64,000 nucleotides of DNA from Echinostoma caproni (taxonomy: Eukaryota; Platyhelminthes; Trematoda; Plagiorchiida; Echinostomatidae), in NCBI GenBank assembly GCA_900618425.1, contig UZAN01039725.1, positions 32,181-96,180 of the forward strand, read 5' to 3'. Both the position numbers and the translations under genes were made by a program. Positions 12,401 to 23,795 of this stretch are shown one piece after another (the stretch's first letter is position 1; every line of letters starts with the position of its first letter). The notes under the pieces were generated by a model. It made no database searches. It was not told where the DNA came from and saw nothing but the letters and a program-made list of their open reading frames with translations.

Positions 12401-13463
12401 TGATGCAACAATAATGAAAGATTTTGTTCCCTCTGCATCTTGAAAGTAGTAGAAAAACAGAATATAAGTATTGATCCTTGTATTCGCCGATACTATGTAA
12501 TAAAACTTTGAAGGTCATTGAAGGTCACCCTATTTGAAAATCATGCAAACGGCTATTTGGTTCAGTATCTAGCAATATCTCATCCGCTGTTTTAAGATAC
12601 CGAAACATTTAGCAAAACCCATTTAATACACAACACTGAGCTTTAAACTAAGGGATTAGGTCTCTGAGAAAATCAAAGGAACTTTGTTGACCAATAATCT
12701 CCATTCAGAAGGTATTTGAGTACACTTGTTAGAAGTCTCATAAATCTAGCTGGTTTTCTGTATGCATTTTTAGCGTTTAGTGAATACGAGATTTCTTTTC
12801 TCCTGTATGCAAATTAAGTAATGTGATTTGCTGAAGTGTTTTTAAGACTGCCAAATTTTTTGTTTTATCTTTCATTTTTCAATCCTTTTATAGAGTAAAC
12901 AATAATACAATTTTCAGGAATGTGGAAGCGGCCAATCAGACGGCTGTCATACTACACACAATGAGGAGTCAGGTAGTGGTAGTGATGGTGGTGGTGGGTT
13001 TCGTTCCAACACCTCATCCAGTATGATAATTTGGAGACTTTTAACACTCGACCGCTACCGCTCTGGATAGAGAGTACAGATTTGAAACATGTCCACATTT
13101 TAAGTACGAGGATTCATGTTACTGACGTGACCTACTTCATTTAAGTTTTTATGGAATTCATATCACATAACACAAATGATTACACATATACATCCCAAAC
13201 ATGAGTGCACTCATCACTGCTTCATAATGTATCCTCTGTGTCAATAGTTGGTCAGCGAGAGACCCACTAATTTGAACTTCCGAAGGCAAACATTTTGAAT
13301 CCAGCGCACAATATCCCGCCTTATTCTAATTTCACTTCACTTATTTGCTCTAAAACTCCTGCTCATTTACAAGTATTGGTCACTAACTAAAATGGGTTTA
13401 GCAAAAATTGGTTTTATGAGAATACTGGAGGATTTGGTTTGTTTATATGCCGAATCCCTTGTG
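6431..13463. other. No supported gene
   Basis: AT-rich non-coding sequence with relatively GC-rich patches near 6.5-7.3 kb. The longest open frame (7181-7669, 162 codons) has no motif I recognise and contains an internal short duplication (tatatgagactatatag region). A gtggtggtgg run lies just after it at 12.97-13.0 kb. No RNA gene was seen. Confidence 0.45.
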
Positions 13464-13650
13464 TAAATGAGGCGTGAGTTGAAAAGCTGGAAAGCACTAG
13501 ACTCCTGTTTCCACCTAGTTGGGTCTCATTAGCAGTGCGAATCCATCGACCCAATTGAGAATCGAACCCGAGACCTCACAGATAGAACGCAAGCATACTG
13601 CCCACTCGGCCACCGGGTAGTTTATCCGTTTCTCATTTCGATTATGCACG
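13464..13650 (-). repeat. SINE family A copy A3 (left arm of foldback 2)
   Basis: Minus-strand copy with a good tRNA-like head: box A TGGCCGAGTGG (complement at 13602-13612) and box B CGGGTTCGATTCTC (complement at 13557-13570). The hammerhead-equivalent segment is 13494-13538: same 45-nt length, GAAAC intact and GTC cleavage triplet present, but CTAATGA instead of CTGATGA and a helix III mismatch, so probably inactive. Confidence 0.8.
13494..13538 (-). ncRNA. Degenerate hammerhead motif in SINE A3
   Basis: On the minus strand: gcactg, CTAATGA (invariant G5 changed to A), helix II ending with a ggtg variant, GAAAC, AGGAG, TC, then tagtgc. The spacing is conserved, the core is damaged, and helix I has one mismatch at the junction. 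Confidence 0.5.
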
Positions 13651-13689
13651 ATATAGCACAACCCCTTTTATGCGAGCTTGTTGTGAGTG

Positions 13690-13850
13690 CCGGTTCTCGA
13701 TAATTCCAGCACTAGCCTGCAGGGTTATGACTCGGCTGGAAACTTCCACAACATGCTTGCGTTATATCTGTGAGGTCCCGGGTTCGACCCCCAGTTGGGT
13801 CGATGGATTCGCACCGCTGACCGGACCCAACCAGGTCGAAAAATTCTTTT
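13690..13850 (+). repeat. SINE family A copy A4 (right arm of foldback 2, 3' truncated)
   Basis: Plus-strand copy with box B gggttcgaccccca (13779-13792) and a body truncated just after the GAAA of the hammerhead segment (about 13811-13845). Its core reads CTGACCG. The spacer before it (gttatgactcggctggaaac and flanks) is the same as in foldback 1, showing that the whole composite shares ancestry. Confidence 0.75.
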
Positions 13851-16170
13851 TAGATATCTAGTACAAATTCACAGACAGTACTAGGCAATTCATTCTATCA
13901 GTAGAATGGATGCTGCCGTGCAACTGACCAGAATATCAACGCCGTCACACGAGCAATATGTTGGCACTATAGGTCTTATAAAACCCCTTACACCCGAGTT
14001 TTGGTTACAATGGCTTAGGTAACCGGGTTCTAGTGTAAAATCCTTAGTTATGAAACAGTTGGACAGTACTTTCATGGTTTTTTTTAGTAAGACACACAAA
14101 CGGGGACAGATAGATATCATAATGATAGTTTTTATACTGCGCCTGCTCCATATATTCTATTCTGCAGTCTATTCCATGGACGCCAATTCTCGGTCTGATA
14201 ACGATCCCCTCCCCCAATTCCCCCATGCACTTTATGGATATTTCTCTCTCTCTCGCACACACACACACACACGCATCTTCTTTGTCATCCATAAATGATG
14301 AGACAATTAGTTTGTACTTTTGGGGCCCAAACGTCATCCCTCTGATAGGCACGAGCCAGCTCGGCGGTGAAACGTGGGATGCTCCATTCACTCAACCGCG
14401 TAGTCCATCGTCCACTCCAATGCCACCGTGCTTACTCCCACCCAAAAAGAGAAATGTTCGTGTAAATTATAAACAGGATTTTTTTTCTCCTCTGTCTTTG
14501 AACCCTTGTGCTGCACATTAGAACACCTGTGTACCTAAACCTCACAGGTGGCTGTACTTTGTCAGTAGAATATACTAGTGGAGTATACTAGCGAGTGTGT
14601 AGACAAGTCCATCTACCCCTCACTGATCAGTCTAGCCATTTTGGAGAACACAATCTTTCACTTGTCCTACAAGCCTGTATCAGCAGTCCTGGAATCGAGA
14701 GGATATCACCTCCGATGGCGGAGACAGTTTCACCAGAAAAGGGTACGTGTGAAACAGACAGGAGAGCGGCTGGGGGAGGGGGAGACAATAGCATAAAATG
14801 CGCATGTCTGACATATTTTGATTGTCACTTTTCGTTTTTTTTTCTCTTCTCCAGTTCGGCCAGATTACCCTGGGCCCGTGTTGTTTGTTCATTGTCGGCA
14901 TTGCCGTGTGAATCGTAGTGGACTGGATTGAAGTGAAACTGAACGATTGGTTAGGATAATTTGCAAGAAAAGTACAAGCTCGAATTGCACGATCCACACG
15001 AGTGAAGGACACGAAGCGTCATCGCGAGGCCACACCGACCAGCCTGTTTGAACTCGCTTTCCGTATCAATTCGGTTCACGTGTGTGTGTGCCCGCAATAC
15101 ACGTGCCCGTGGAACGAAAACGGAAACTGGTAGAATCATTCTCTCATTTGTGTGTATAGTCTTGGTCACTGATACACTGAACAACGTGAAAAGTGCTTCC
15201 ATGTTAACCAAAAGCCTCGAAACTTTGATAGTCCAAGATAGGGTTTAATACTCTCCTAATTCATTGAAGAAAGGCTGTTTGAAGAGGCCGAACCGAGTTT
15301 AGGGGTCTACCAAATCTATGACCAGTTTTACCTCCGACAAAGACATAATTTCCAGTAAAATTGACTAGCCTGGTATCAACATTGACAGACGAACGATAAC
15401 ATTCAAATGAATTGAATATAGTACATCTCAGTTGCTATTTCAAGTGGATCGACATTTTTCGTGAAATCCTGATAACTTAGACATTAATAGCATCTAATTC
15501 GTAATTTAGGTAGACAGTAATTCTTTACCTGGAGGAGACGCATTTTTGGTTAAAAAAAGAGGACCTCACTCCACCAATCCCATTCATGCATAACCGTATG
15601 GAGCTGTGGTTGCAACTTGTAAAGTACAACGAAGTACAATCGGACTCCCACAAGTTCGTGAACGATACTCAATAACATTAATTCACACTCGATACGTTGG
15701 TCGTCTACGGTAAGGGGAAGGCTACAAAGAGGGATATTTCGATGTTTTCAGAGGAACTAACTGCTTTGTAATCCCATCAATCTTAAAAAAGGGTTATGTC
15801 TTTCTCGGTTTGGGATACACGCCGCCATACTTACTGAACAACTGTGGTCTGAATGCATGACAGCTGATAGAAATTCTCTATGGTTGACCGATCGCCATTG
15901 AAAAACGTACATGGAGTGGATAATGCGCTGGTGCAACTATCACGGAACGTAATGGTGTAATGCCCTATGAAGCGATAAATTATGGCTTCAGTTAAAAATG
16001 GCGGATTGAAATCGAACGGACAGAGTTATACAAACCGTATAAGTGTATCAACATTGCAAGGATCTGGGGCTGATTAATGGGGTAGGGAACTATTTGGCTT
16101 GGTTGGAAGATTGAGCTGGTTCTCACTGACGGGACTTTGAATGGTTCTAGGTACATAAATGTTGATTTAT
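13851..16170. other. No supported gene; short (AC)n near 14.26 kb
   Basis: The 14.0-15.2 kb part is somewhat GC-rich with overlapping open frames of about 70-115 codons on both strands, none with a recognisable domain or convincing splice signals. A short ctctctc/acacacac tract lies at about 14243-14273. Confidence 0.45.
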
Positions 16171-16235
16171 TTGAGCTAGCTATCCTTAGGACTTCACCTT
16201 CACGAACAATTCTCAGTTCATCGATTCAATTATAC
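16171..16235 (-). repeat. SINE family B 3' fragment (inverted partner of the 16.29 kb copy)
   Basis: The reverse complement matches the family B 3' region (aactgagaattgttcgtgaa followed by ggtgaagtc) seen on the plus strand at about 16.41-16.45 kb. It is followed by a plus-orientation family B tail (catcccacaccactagtcac). Confidence 0.65.
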
Positions 16236-16267
16236 ACTCAATCAGTATCAACCATCCCACACCACTA

Positions 16268-16505
16268 GTCACAAGTAACTGTAATGGTTTGCACACGTCT
16301 TCCATGCTATCGGTCCGGAGTTCAAATCCCGGACGGTGGATATGCACTACTGATGAGCTCTATTAAGAACAAAACTCGAGACTAGTGCTTCCTAGTGCAT
16401 GGCTGAATCGATGAACTGAGGATTGTGCGTGAAGGTGAAATCCGCAGGGTAGTCAGCTCAAATCAATCAATATCAATAATCCCACACCACTACTCACAAG
16501 CAACT
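16268..16505 (+). repeat. SINE family B copy B1
   Basis: A tRNA-like head with box B gagttcaaatcccgg, a hammerhead-like body (16344-16388) and a conserved tail ending in catcccacaccactac-like sequence. Shared with copies at about 19.0 and 19.5 kb on the plus strand and at 18.9, 29.1 and 58.1 kb on the minus strand. Confidence 0.75.
16344..16388 (+). ncRNA. Hammerhead-like motif in SINE B1 (core damaged)
   Basis: gcacta (helix I), CTGATGA intact, helix II gctc/gaac with one mismatch, AAAA in place of GAAA, helix III ctcgag, AC, then tagtgc, which perfectly pairs gcacta. Loss of G12 and of U16.1 makes activity unlikely. Confidence 0.5.
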
Positions 16506-18187
16506 GTGAGTTAAATGGGAGTAAATAAGTGTATTGAATAATCGATGAAAGTCAATGCTACAGTGGATACCAAATGCATCTGGTGTTTCACGCGAGTAAC
16601 GCCAATGGATCGCCCATTCGAGATACGCCATTCAATGACAGCAGGTTAAACAGAGAATCGCTACCGGCAGCCGTGTATCCGGACCACAGTTGCTTAACAC
16701 TCATGTTATTCCAGATCGTCATAGAATGATGTTATAAACGGAGTCCTCCATAAACATCGAAATATTCCTCGGTGTGGCCTTCCTCCTACCACGGAAGATC
16801 AACCACTACCATAAATATGGCGACATGTACTGAATGTAAAGAAAGGTTAACTGGGTGTTGCTCACGAAACCGCGTCCGTGCGATTGCACCTCGTTGTACT
16901 TTTGAAGTTGCTAGCACAACCCCATATGTACACAGATCCTTTTGCCTCTAAGCTTGTACTTGGTTGTTCACAGACTCAAGGCACGACTTCGAACAAAAGT
17001 TGAGTTGATAGGGACAACACTTTAAACATTGTTCCCAAGGCCCTTCAAACAGTTTACACATTTCAACAGCAAACCATTCGAACATGTTTCAGTTCTCCAG
17101 TGTATGGACTCCTCGATTCTTCAACTTGTTCAAGTGAAAAACTTTGTTCAGCTGCGTATAAATAATGCCAGAATAGCAGTTCTACATATTCACTTGCAAC
17201 CTGATCATTCTTCACGTTGAAAAACGAGTTAGTTGGTTAACCACCCACCGAACGCTAGCCCATGATTGCGAGACTCAGGCAGCAATTAGAGAGGTATTTG
17301 ACCACTGGCACCTATAGTGGATCTGTATATTTAATTGGTGAGACACTGAGCGGTTGTAGCAGTCTCTAAAACGAGGACGGTTTCAATAACGCGGTCACCT
17401 TCCACGTCGTTCAGTTACAGAACTCAAAATATATTGCTTTGTCCCCGTGATTCGGGGAATGGTATTATCGATGTGGTGACGACTGACAGCATCGCTGAAC
17501 TGGATGCAGAAGCTTTCTGCGACATTCGGTGCCGCAAAAAGTGCTAGTTCTTGATCTGCCCCGATTTCACCTACGACTGTCTTTCGTGGACAGCTAACGT
17601 TTACGATGAGTACACAGCCCGGTTTATCCCACAGTGAGAGTAGGTGGCATAAAATAATGATAAAAGTTTGACCTTTTACTTCTTATTCCAAACAATTTTT
17701 ACGCGAACAATATAATGGGTTAAATGGGCATAAACCCATATCAAATCCCATAGACAAGAACAATCAGACAGTTGAATTTATACGCATTAATCGAACTTTG
17801 CTTCCATCTGGTAGTCGAGGGACTTTTCGTGTGCTCAAAAGTTGCCGGCTCATGCGTTGAACTGCAAGTCTTTTCAGATTAACAGATAAAAAAATTCGCC
17901 AGTTCAGTAATTCGCGCGTATCGGTCTCGGTGTGAACAAGACATCACATGTTCGGTAATTCTACTTCATGCATTCGATTTCACGCTATCCGGAACCAGAA
18001 GCAGTTTGGTTTTCGAGATAAGTGTGTCATCGGTGTATCGCCTACTCGCACCTAAAGCCTAATAAAACCACTTAAAACCATCATTCACACGTGGGTGGAA
18101 CCCATGCTAGTTGTACATATTTTCACTGCAATAAATATCGCCAACAAATATCTATGCGTGTTCCATCAGAGATAGTGAGAGTCATGG
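16506..18187. other. No supported feature
   Basis: Short open frames only; nothing recognised on either strand. Confidence 0.5.
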
Positions 18188-18188
18188 N

Positions 18189-18237
<49 letters not shown>
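18189..18237 (+). repeat. (AC)24 microsatellite
   Basis: Perfect dinucleotide run directly after a single N at 18188, where the assembler probably stopped resolving the repeat edge. Confidence 0.98.
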
Positions 18238-18239
<2 letters not shown>

Positions 18240-18864
18240 AATAACCATCAATCCAATTTTCTTATTCCCGAGTGACATCCGCTGGAAATGCGTCGGCTGA
18301 AAACCACAAAGACGATTCACCGAGATGTGCACCGCAGCAATCATTTTGGTTAAGTTTGGTAAGTCCGATAAAGATGACTGAAAAGTGCTATATCACAAGA
18401 TGATATCCAGCGAGTCCTTAGTGGTCAAAAAATTGAATCCCCCCTCCCAACTCTGTTGGATCCGCTGGATATGCATTGTTGATGCTTCTTGAAAAAGGCG
18501 AGAGGGACGATTTCTCACTCCGTGTTCTGTTCCCTTCAATTATCTTCGTTTATGCTCAATGAGGTCCTTGAATTGACTAGGCCATTTGCAATCAAAAGAT
18601 GTATTCACCATATCAGTTCAAAGTGTGATGCCTAAGCGGGAGTCCCGGAAACCATGGTGTAGTGGAGGATATCTGTGGAAAGGAACTCAATCCTTTGCAA
18701 ACTACGGTAATCCAAGCCCGTTGGTAGATTTAAATCGATGCCATACGGTTCGAGTAATATTGTAGCAACTCATGAAACCGGCAACCCATTGGTCAACTTC
18801 GGGGTCAGAATACCGAATGAATGTGAAGTTCCAATGCAGCTGTGATATAAACTTTCGAGGATAT

Positions 18865-18990
18865 TCAAATTTTGATTTGAACTGCTCATCCTTCAGACTT
18901 CACCGCCAGGCACCATTCTCAGTTTATCCAGTCACAACCATACAATCGAAAGCACTAGACTCGAGTTTCACTCTTATTAGAGCATGTATA
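18865..18990 (-). repeat. SINE family B copy B2 (left arm of foldback)
   Basis: The reverse complement carries the 3' half of family B. It preserves the best cleavage-site version of the family, GAAACTCGAGTC followed by tagtgc, showing that the family ancestor had the canonical GTC triplet. The CTGATGA half is lost. Confidence 0.65.
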
Positions 18991-18994
18991 GTAC

Positions 18995-19232
18995 AACTAT
19001 ACAAACCAATTCATGCCACAAGCACATCCCTCCAAGTGATGAGTCCGGAGTTAAAGCCTGGACGGAACGGGGAATATTAACTTCTGATGAGCAGCTATAT
19101 TGGGGGAGCGAAACTGAAATCTAGAGCTTCCCAGTGTATGCTTGGCTGGATGAACTGAGAAAGGTAAACACTGAAGCACGGTCAGTGCAAATCACTATCA
19201 ACCATCCCACACCACTACTCCCAAGAAACTGT
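18995..19232 (+). repeat. SINE family B copy B3 (right arm of foldback)
   Basis: Plus-strand copy with ccggagttaaagcctggacg as a decayed box B, CTGATGA at about 19084-19090, GAAACTGAAATC and the conserved tail (catcccacaccactactccc). The helix II segment carries a 5-nt insertion relative to other copies, so the ribozyme fold is lost. Confidence 0.65.
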
Positions 19233-19444
19233 AATTTAAATGTGATTTACTAATTCAGCCTAATAGGTTCGTGGCCAGTTAGCCCGTAACCTGCACCGAA
19301 GACCTGACTTCGTGAGAGGCTTTCAATTACAGTTAACGAATAGTCAACTGTCTCCCATCGTTGCTATCGGACCAAAATGAACTGATTGACTTTCACTGAG
19401 GGCAACACCTAAACAAATATGAATTGGCAATTCGGCTCAGCCCT

Positions 19445-19660
19445 AGTATGAGCTGATTAGCACAATGACAACACACGCCATCCATGCGATGGATCCGGAG
19501 CGTAAATCCTGGACGGGACGGTGGATATGCACTACTGATGAGCTCCAATAAGAGCGAAACTCGAGGCTAGTGCTTTCGAATGCATGGTTGACCGGGTAAA
19601 TTGAGGATTGTGCGTAAAGGTTAGGTCTGAAGGGTGGTCAGTTCAAAGCAATATATCTGC
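19445..19660 (+). repeat. SINE family B copy B4
   Basis: The most complete family B copy. The head gattagcacaatgacaac is tRNA box A-like; a decayed box B follows, then the best-preserved family B hammerhead motif (19529-19573), then the family tail. Confidence 0.75.
19529..19573 (+). ncRNA. Type I hammerhead ribozyme-like motif in SINE B4
   Basis: gcacta / tagtgc forms a perfect 6-bp helix I. CTGATGA is intact. Helix II is gctc/gagc around the loop caataa. GAAA is intact. Helix III is the loopless palindrome ctcgag. The only core defect is G instead of U at position 16.1 (GGC rather than NUH before cleavage), one substitution from canonical; copy B2 shows the ancestral T. Probably inactive here but strong evidence for the family motif. 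Confidence 0.65.
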
Positions 19661-21722
19661 CTGCGTGGTAGTCACTAATAATGACTTGCATCCACTTTAT
19701 CTGCTTCTTGTGAAAGAATCACATCCGGCTGCTAAGTTCATCTTAGCAGAGGATCTTATACTTTAGAAATCAAATGACAAATCATTAGCCAAAGATACAT
19801 TTTTTTGTCAGTGAAAGTTGCAGGCTTCTATTTCTTAGTTTGACGGTTAGACTACATAGAACTTGTCCGAAACATTCAGGGTCCCAAAGACAGTTAAATT
19901 TTGCACCGTGTAAGACGTGCGTATCTTCATTTGTAAGTGTTACATTTATAGGCACTAACGGAATTCGTGCGTCAACAAGTTTGCTGGTGTTTATTCGCAT
20001 AGGTTTCTCTGGTCAAAAAGTGTACATTCACATAAAGTGAGAAAACTAACGCATTGCACGAATGCTCGTGAAAAACTAAACTTTATTCCGTAAAAATCGC
20101 AAATGTTTGGCGATCAATGAATGAAATCAGTTTCTTTTCGAATGACTAACTTCAGACTAAAATTGTTACAGCCCAAAGTTGAATCATGGATACGTGGATG
20201 CTACCTAGTGTTTACAAGCATTTTACTAAGTTACTAATGTTTATGATAACTCAATTCAAAATAACATTTGAGTATCTCTCTTCTTCTGTGTTTATCAGAT
20301 ATGGATTCTGTTTGATGAAGTTGATTCGGACAAAGGACTTGACATTGAGACCAATCCGATTTGCCAACTATCAGTTCGGTGTTGGCGTGTTTAAAGGAGA
20401 GACCGATAAAAATATCATAGACATGGTGGATAAGAAGAGGTAGAGGATAGCGGCTACCAACAATGCCAGCGTTTCTTCTGTAAATCTGACTCGAATTTCT
20501 ATCGACAACAGGAACACAATTTCTCATATAGTTTCACATAGGTTTTCAAAGAAAACGTCTGTAGATGAGTTAGAACCACCAACTAGGCTGACTATTTGGT
20601 TTGAATCGATAATCAGCAAGCTTTATAAAAAACCAACCACAGATATAACAAAGAAAACAAATCATCGAATTTCAGTGGTAATGGTTTTATTTAGAGGAAG
20701 GCTGATTTTTGTGAGTTTCAAACGACGTAACCCACTGGTGAAACCGGTGAGGTAGCCGAATGATCTCGTTCACTGTGATCAGTGGGCACACGTTTCATGA
20801 AAAACGGCTTGACGTTCACCAATTTCATCGGTTTGTCGTGCGTCTGTTTTAGATAAATCTGAAATTGAGAGTATGTGGAAACGCTGACTTAACTGAGTGT
20901 GTGATTCCAAACATGCTATAAGGATTAACATAAAAAAGAAGAATAGGGTAAAAAACGAAATTTTGGGTAACAAATAAAAAGAAATGGACAGTGGCGTCCA
21001 AGTGAACAGTGATGATGAAAGAAACTGAAAAATGAGTGTCGCACACGTTTGATAAATTCGGTAAATTCATCTTAAAATAGTACATTCTATAAATTAGTTT
21101 TCGATATGCTACTGCAGTATTTAAGTTTCCGGGGGTTAAATATTTCAAGTCGCCAACAAACTAGACCAAAGGTTGTATGTTCAAATCCCACACCTGTCAC
21201 ATGCATACCCTAATTCTGTTTGGACAGCTTCTGAATGGCCACAAACTCGTTTCCGGAGATTGATGGCACAATTGTCTATTCGATAAAACATGCCTATCAT
21301 GATTCACCTGTAGACCGACGATTCAACTCCAGACAATGACAGAACTTGTGATTTTAAGTTGCTTTTTAAATTTCATCAATATGGAAAGAAGACAAATATC
21401 GTGAGAAGTTAACATTTCGTTTAGTCTTCTCAATCGTTTACTGAAAACAAACACGTACATGGGGTTGTTCAATTATGGTGCATGAATGTGTACACGCGTA
21501 CAAAGATCAATAAAACATAGAAGTAGACGATCAGCTCCACGGTAAGTGGATTGACTGTATCAAAAATTTTGTGTGCATAAGTTCGGATGATGTAGTCGAA
21601 TAAGCAGCGCTTCACTAGTTGCCAAGAGTTTAGCATTGCGATTACCTAAAAGTGGTTTGAAAGACGAATTGGAGTCAACTGTGTCTTGTTTTCATCAGAT
21701 GTTTTGCAACAGATGGACCTGG
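19661..21722. other. No supported gene
   Basis: Short frames only. A box B-like gttcaaatcccacac at about 21179-21195 hints at an old tRNA-related remnant. Confidence 0.45.
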
Positions 21723-21783
21723 ATTTCATAGAAGGAATTCGTCGTGCATAGAGTAAATGAAGCGTAGACTGAAAAGCTGGGAA

Positions 21784-21828
21784 GCACTGTAAAGCTGTTT
21801 CGATCTGGTTAGATGTCATCAGCAGTGC
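21784..21828 (-). ncRNA. Hammerhead-like motif in SINE A5
   Basis: On the minus strand: gcactg, CTGATGA intact, helix II catc/gatc (terminal pair lost), GAAAC intact, AGCTTTA, cagtgc. Helix I is perfect. The cleavage triplet is TTA, which fits NUH, but helix III has a mismatch. Marginal activity is possible. Confidence 0.55.
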
Positions 21829-22060
21829 GCAAGCATGCTACCCATTCGGCCACCAGATTACCAGACCGTTTTTTCATTTCCTATTGACACGATATAGCAC
21901 CATCCATAATTCGTAATCAACTACGACAGAAATGGGCGTTTCTCTTGCTTCCAATGCGGTATCGTGTAAATGGAAAATGAAAAACTGTCTGGTAGTTTGT
22001 CCGGTGGCCTAGTGGGTAGCATGCTTGCGTACTGCCTGTGAGGTCCGGGTCGATGGATCC

Positions 22061-22105
22061 GCCCTGCTGATGAGATCTAACCAGGTCGAAACAGCTCTAC
22101 CATGC
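22061..22105 (+). ncRNA. Hammerhead-like motif in SINE A6
   Basis: gccctg, CTGATGA intact, helix II gatc/ggtc with one wobble, GAAAC intact, AGCTCTA, ccatgc. The core is complete. Helix I pairs poorly and helix III has one mismatch. The 45-nt length is kept. Confidence 0.5.
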
Positions 22106-22166
22106 TTCCCAGCTTTTCAGTCTACGCTTCATTTACTCTATGCACGACGAATTCCTTCTATGAAAT

Positions 22167-22745
22167 TGAATCAAATCCTGCATTACTCACATGGAACCTG
22201 GATTTCTTGTAATAACTTGACCATCGACTATCGGTTGTCATCCATTTCACCAACCTCTTTGGAATATGTTCAGCCATCCGTGGCGAGAGCTGGCAGTTTG
22301 TTTTACCTAGATGTGCGTCACCGCAACTGCAGGTGAATTGATATACAGTGTGGGAGATGGAACAGGTTTTCCAGCCATGTTTACTTTTGTGCAAATTAAC
22401 TCAACGAGCAGAGGCATGAGTCTGAATTGAGCAGCTGTGGAATGTACGGTCTAGAGCTGACCTCAACTTATGGCGCACATCATTGTAAGTGTGGTCACCT
22501 TTGAACGCAGGCTTTAAGTAGGTGTTATTTTTGCTTACGTTTTGGATTAGGTCACTATTTGGGAATGGTCTACTGTGAATGTCCATAAACCTATCTGTGT
22601 AACCACTGTTTAGCAGTGTTTTCCTCAGGAAATCCTCTTCTTCCTTTAGTGTGTCTGGAGAACAAATGTCTATCGCCCGATGAAATAGGGTTCTCACAAG
22701 CCCACGTTTGTAAGCCATGGGGAAAAAGCTGGAAAAGTGTAGGTA
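22167..22745 (-). pseudogene. Penelope-like element fragment with GIY-YIG endonuclease
   Basis: Penelope-like elements are retroelements encoding a reverse transcriptase and a C-terminal GIY-YIG endonuclease. Two minus-strand frames cover the C-terminal part. 22401-22718 contains the linker typical of these elements (MAYKRGLVRTLFHRA, then EEEDFLRKTLLNSGY). 22158-22394 contains the cysteine-bearing motif YQFTCSCGDAHLGKTN and RMAEHIPK, which match the GIY-YIG core and its conserved arginine region. A stop and frameshift near 22395-22401 separate the two, and nothing of the reverse transcriptase palm remains upstream, so this is a dead 5'-truncated copy. It abuts SINE foldback 3 on its 3' side. 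Confidence 0.8.
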
Positions 22746-23774
22746 TTAAAGACAGGTATTATCTGTAGTATTTTTGTGCATCTAATCCGTGCAAAATCAA
22801 TTTGTTTTCACTCTATTGGGTGATCGCATCACAAATGCACTCAGAGAGCTTCAAGCCGGGTTTGGGGTGAGATGCAAATTAAAAGACAGTTAGATTCGAG
22901 TTTTACTGCGGAAATCCTGTGTGCGCGTCGGACAATTGAAACATGTGAGCGCTATTTGCTTTGATCGCCGAGTTGAAACTAGCATCGAGTAATTCGTTGT
23001 TGGAATAAAGTGATTTCATATCCTTCCAATAAAATTGTTGAAGTCTGTTTGGAGCAATACTTGCGAACGTAAACGTACAATGTCACCGCTTTAGACTAAA
23101 CTTATCAGTAGTCAATCATGAACCTCATTCTTCAGTTATGATGAGAATATTAGTCTCAGAAACCAGAAACAGATAGTTCCATTCTTCTTCGGGTTCAGGA
23201 CTTTTAGATACAGGCCGTCAGTCAGTGATGTAATCAATCGTGTGCTTGAACCCTACTACGGCCATCCCAGCTTTCATCTCCATGGATTGTCTGAACAGTC
23301 ACCGAGTGGCTATTTGTGGCTCATTGTGTGGTACTGACTAAGCATTCTAATTATATCAAATAACTAAAAACAAAAACGTGATTTTTATTTATTTATTTAC
23401 GTGGATAGTGCATAATATCTGACTATTGAATGCTTCCACGATCTCGAAAAAGTCAGATATATGAACACTACTCACTGGGTAAATCTTTCAAGTGCATTAG
23501 CTGAGGTAAGGAAACTATAAATTTGACAGTTTAGTAATTGCTCAAACATCAAGTAAATTAAAATGTCAGCTTTTTGTATGTCCTAGAAAAAAAGCATTTT
23601 AAACTGTAACTGAAGCGGCAAAAACTAATGCTTTATAACACATTTGGTTGATGATAGCTTTCTCCCATTTTATGCAGAGATTATCGCTTCAGGAAGATTA
23701 GTTGTTCTCATGATTGGTCTGTTCCACGCAGGGCGGTACTGCAACTTTATGCTTCTGTAATCGTTCCTGCAATT
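22746..23774. other. No supported feature
   Basis: AT-rich non-coding sequence; no frame or motif recognised. Confidence 0.5.
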
Positions 23775-23795
23775 TATATATATATATATATATAT
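23775..23795 (+). repeat. (TA)n microsatellite at the 3' end of the RTE-like element
   Basis: About ten ta units lying at the distal edge of the retrotransposon 3' flank on the minus strand. It may represent the element's short-repeat tail. Confidence 0.85.

Larger units (their letters stand above)
21723..22166. repeat. SINE family A foldback 3 (long inverted repeat, copies A5 and A6)
   Basis: The left arm (21723 to about 21900, minus-oriented SINE) and right arm (about 21967-22166, plus-oriented SINE) are near-perfect inverted copies over their outer ~60 nt (for example gaattcgtcgtgcatagag against its complement). The left arm lacks about 45 nt including box B. The right arm retains a box A (tggcctagtgg, 22005-22015) but has lost about 18 nt of box B. 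An AT-rich centre of about 65 nt separates them. Confidence 0.85.
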
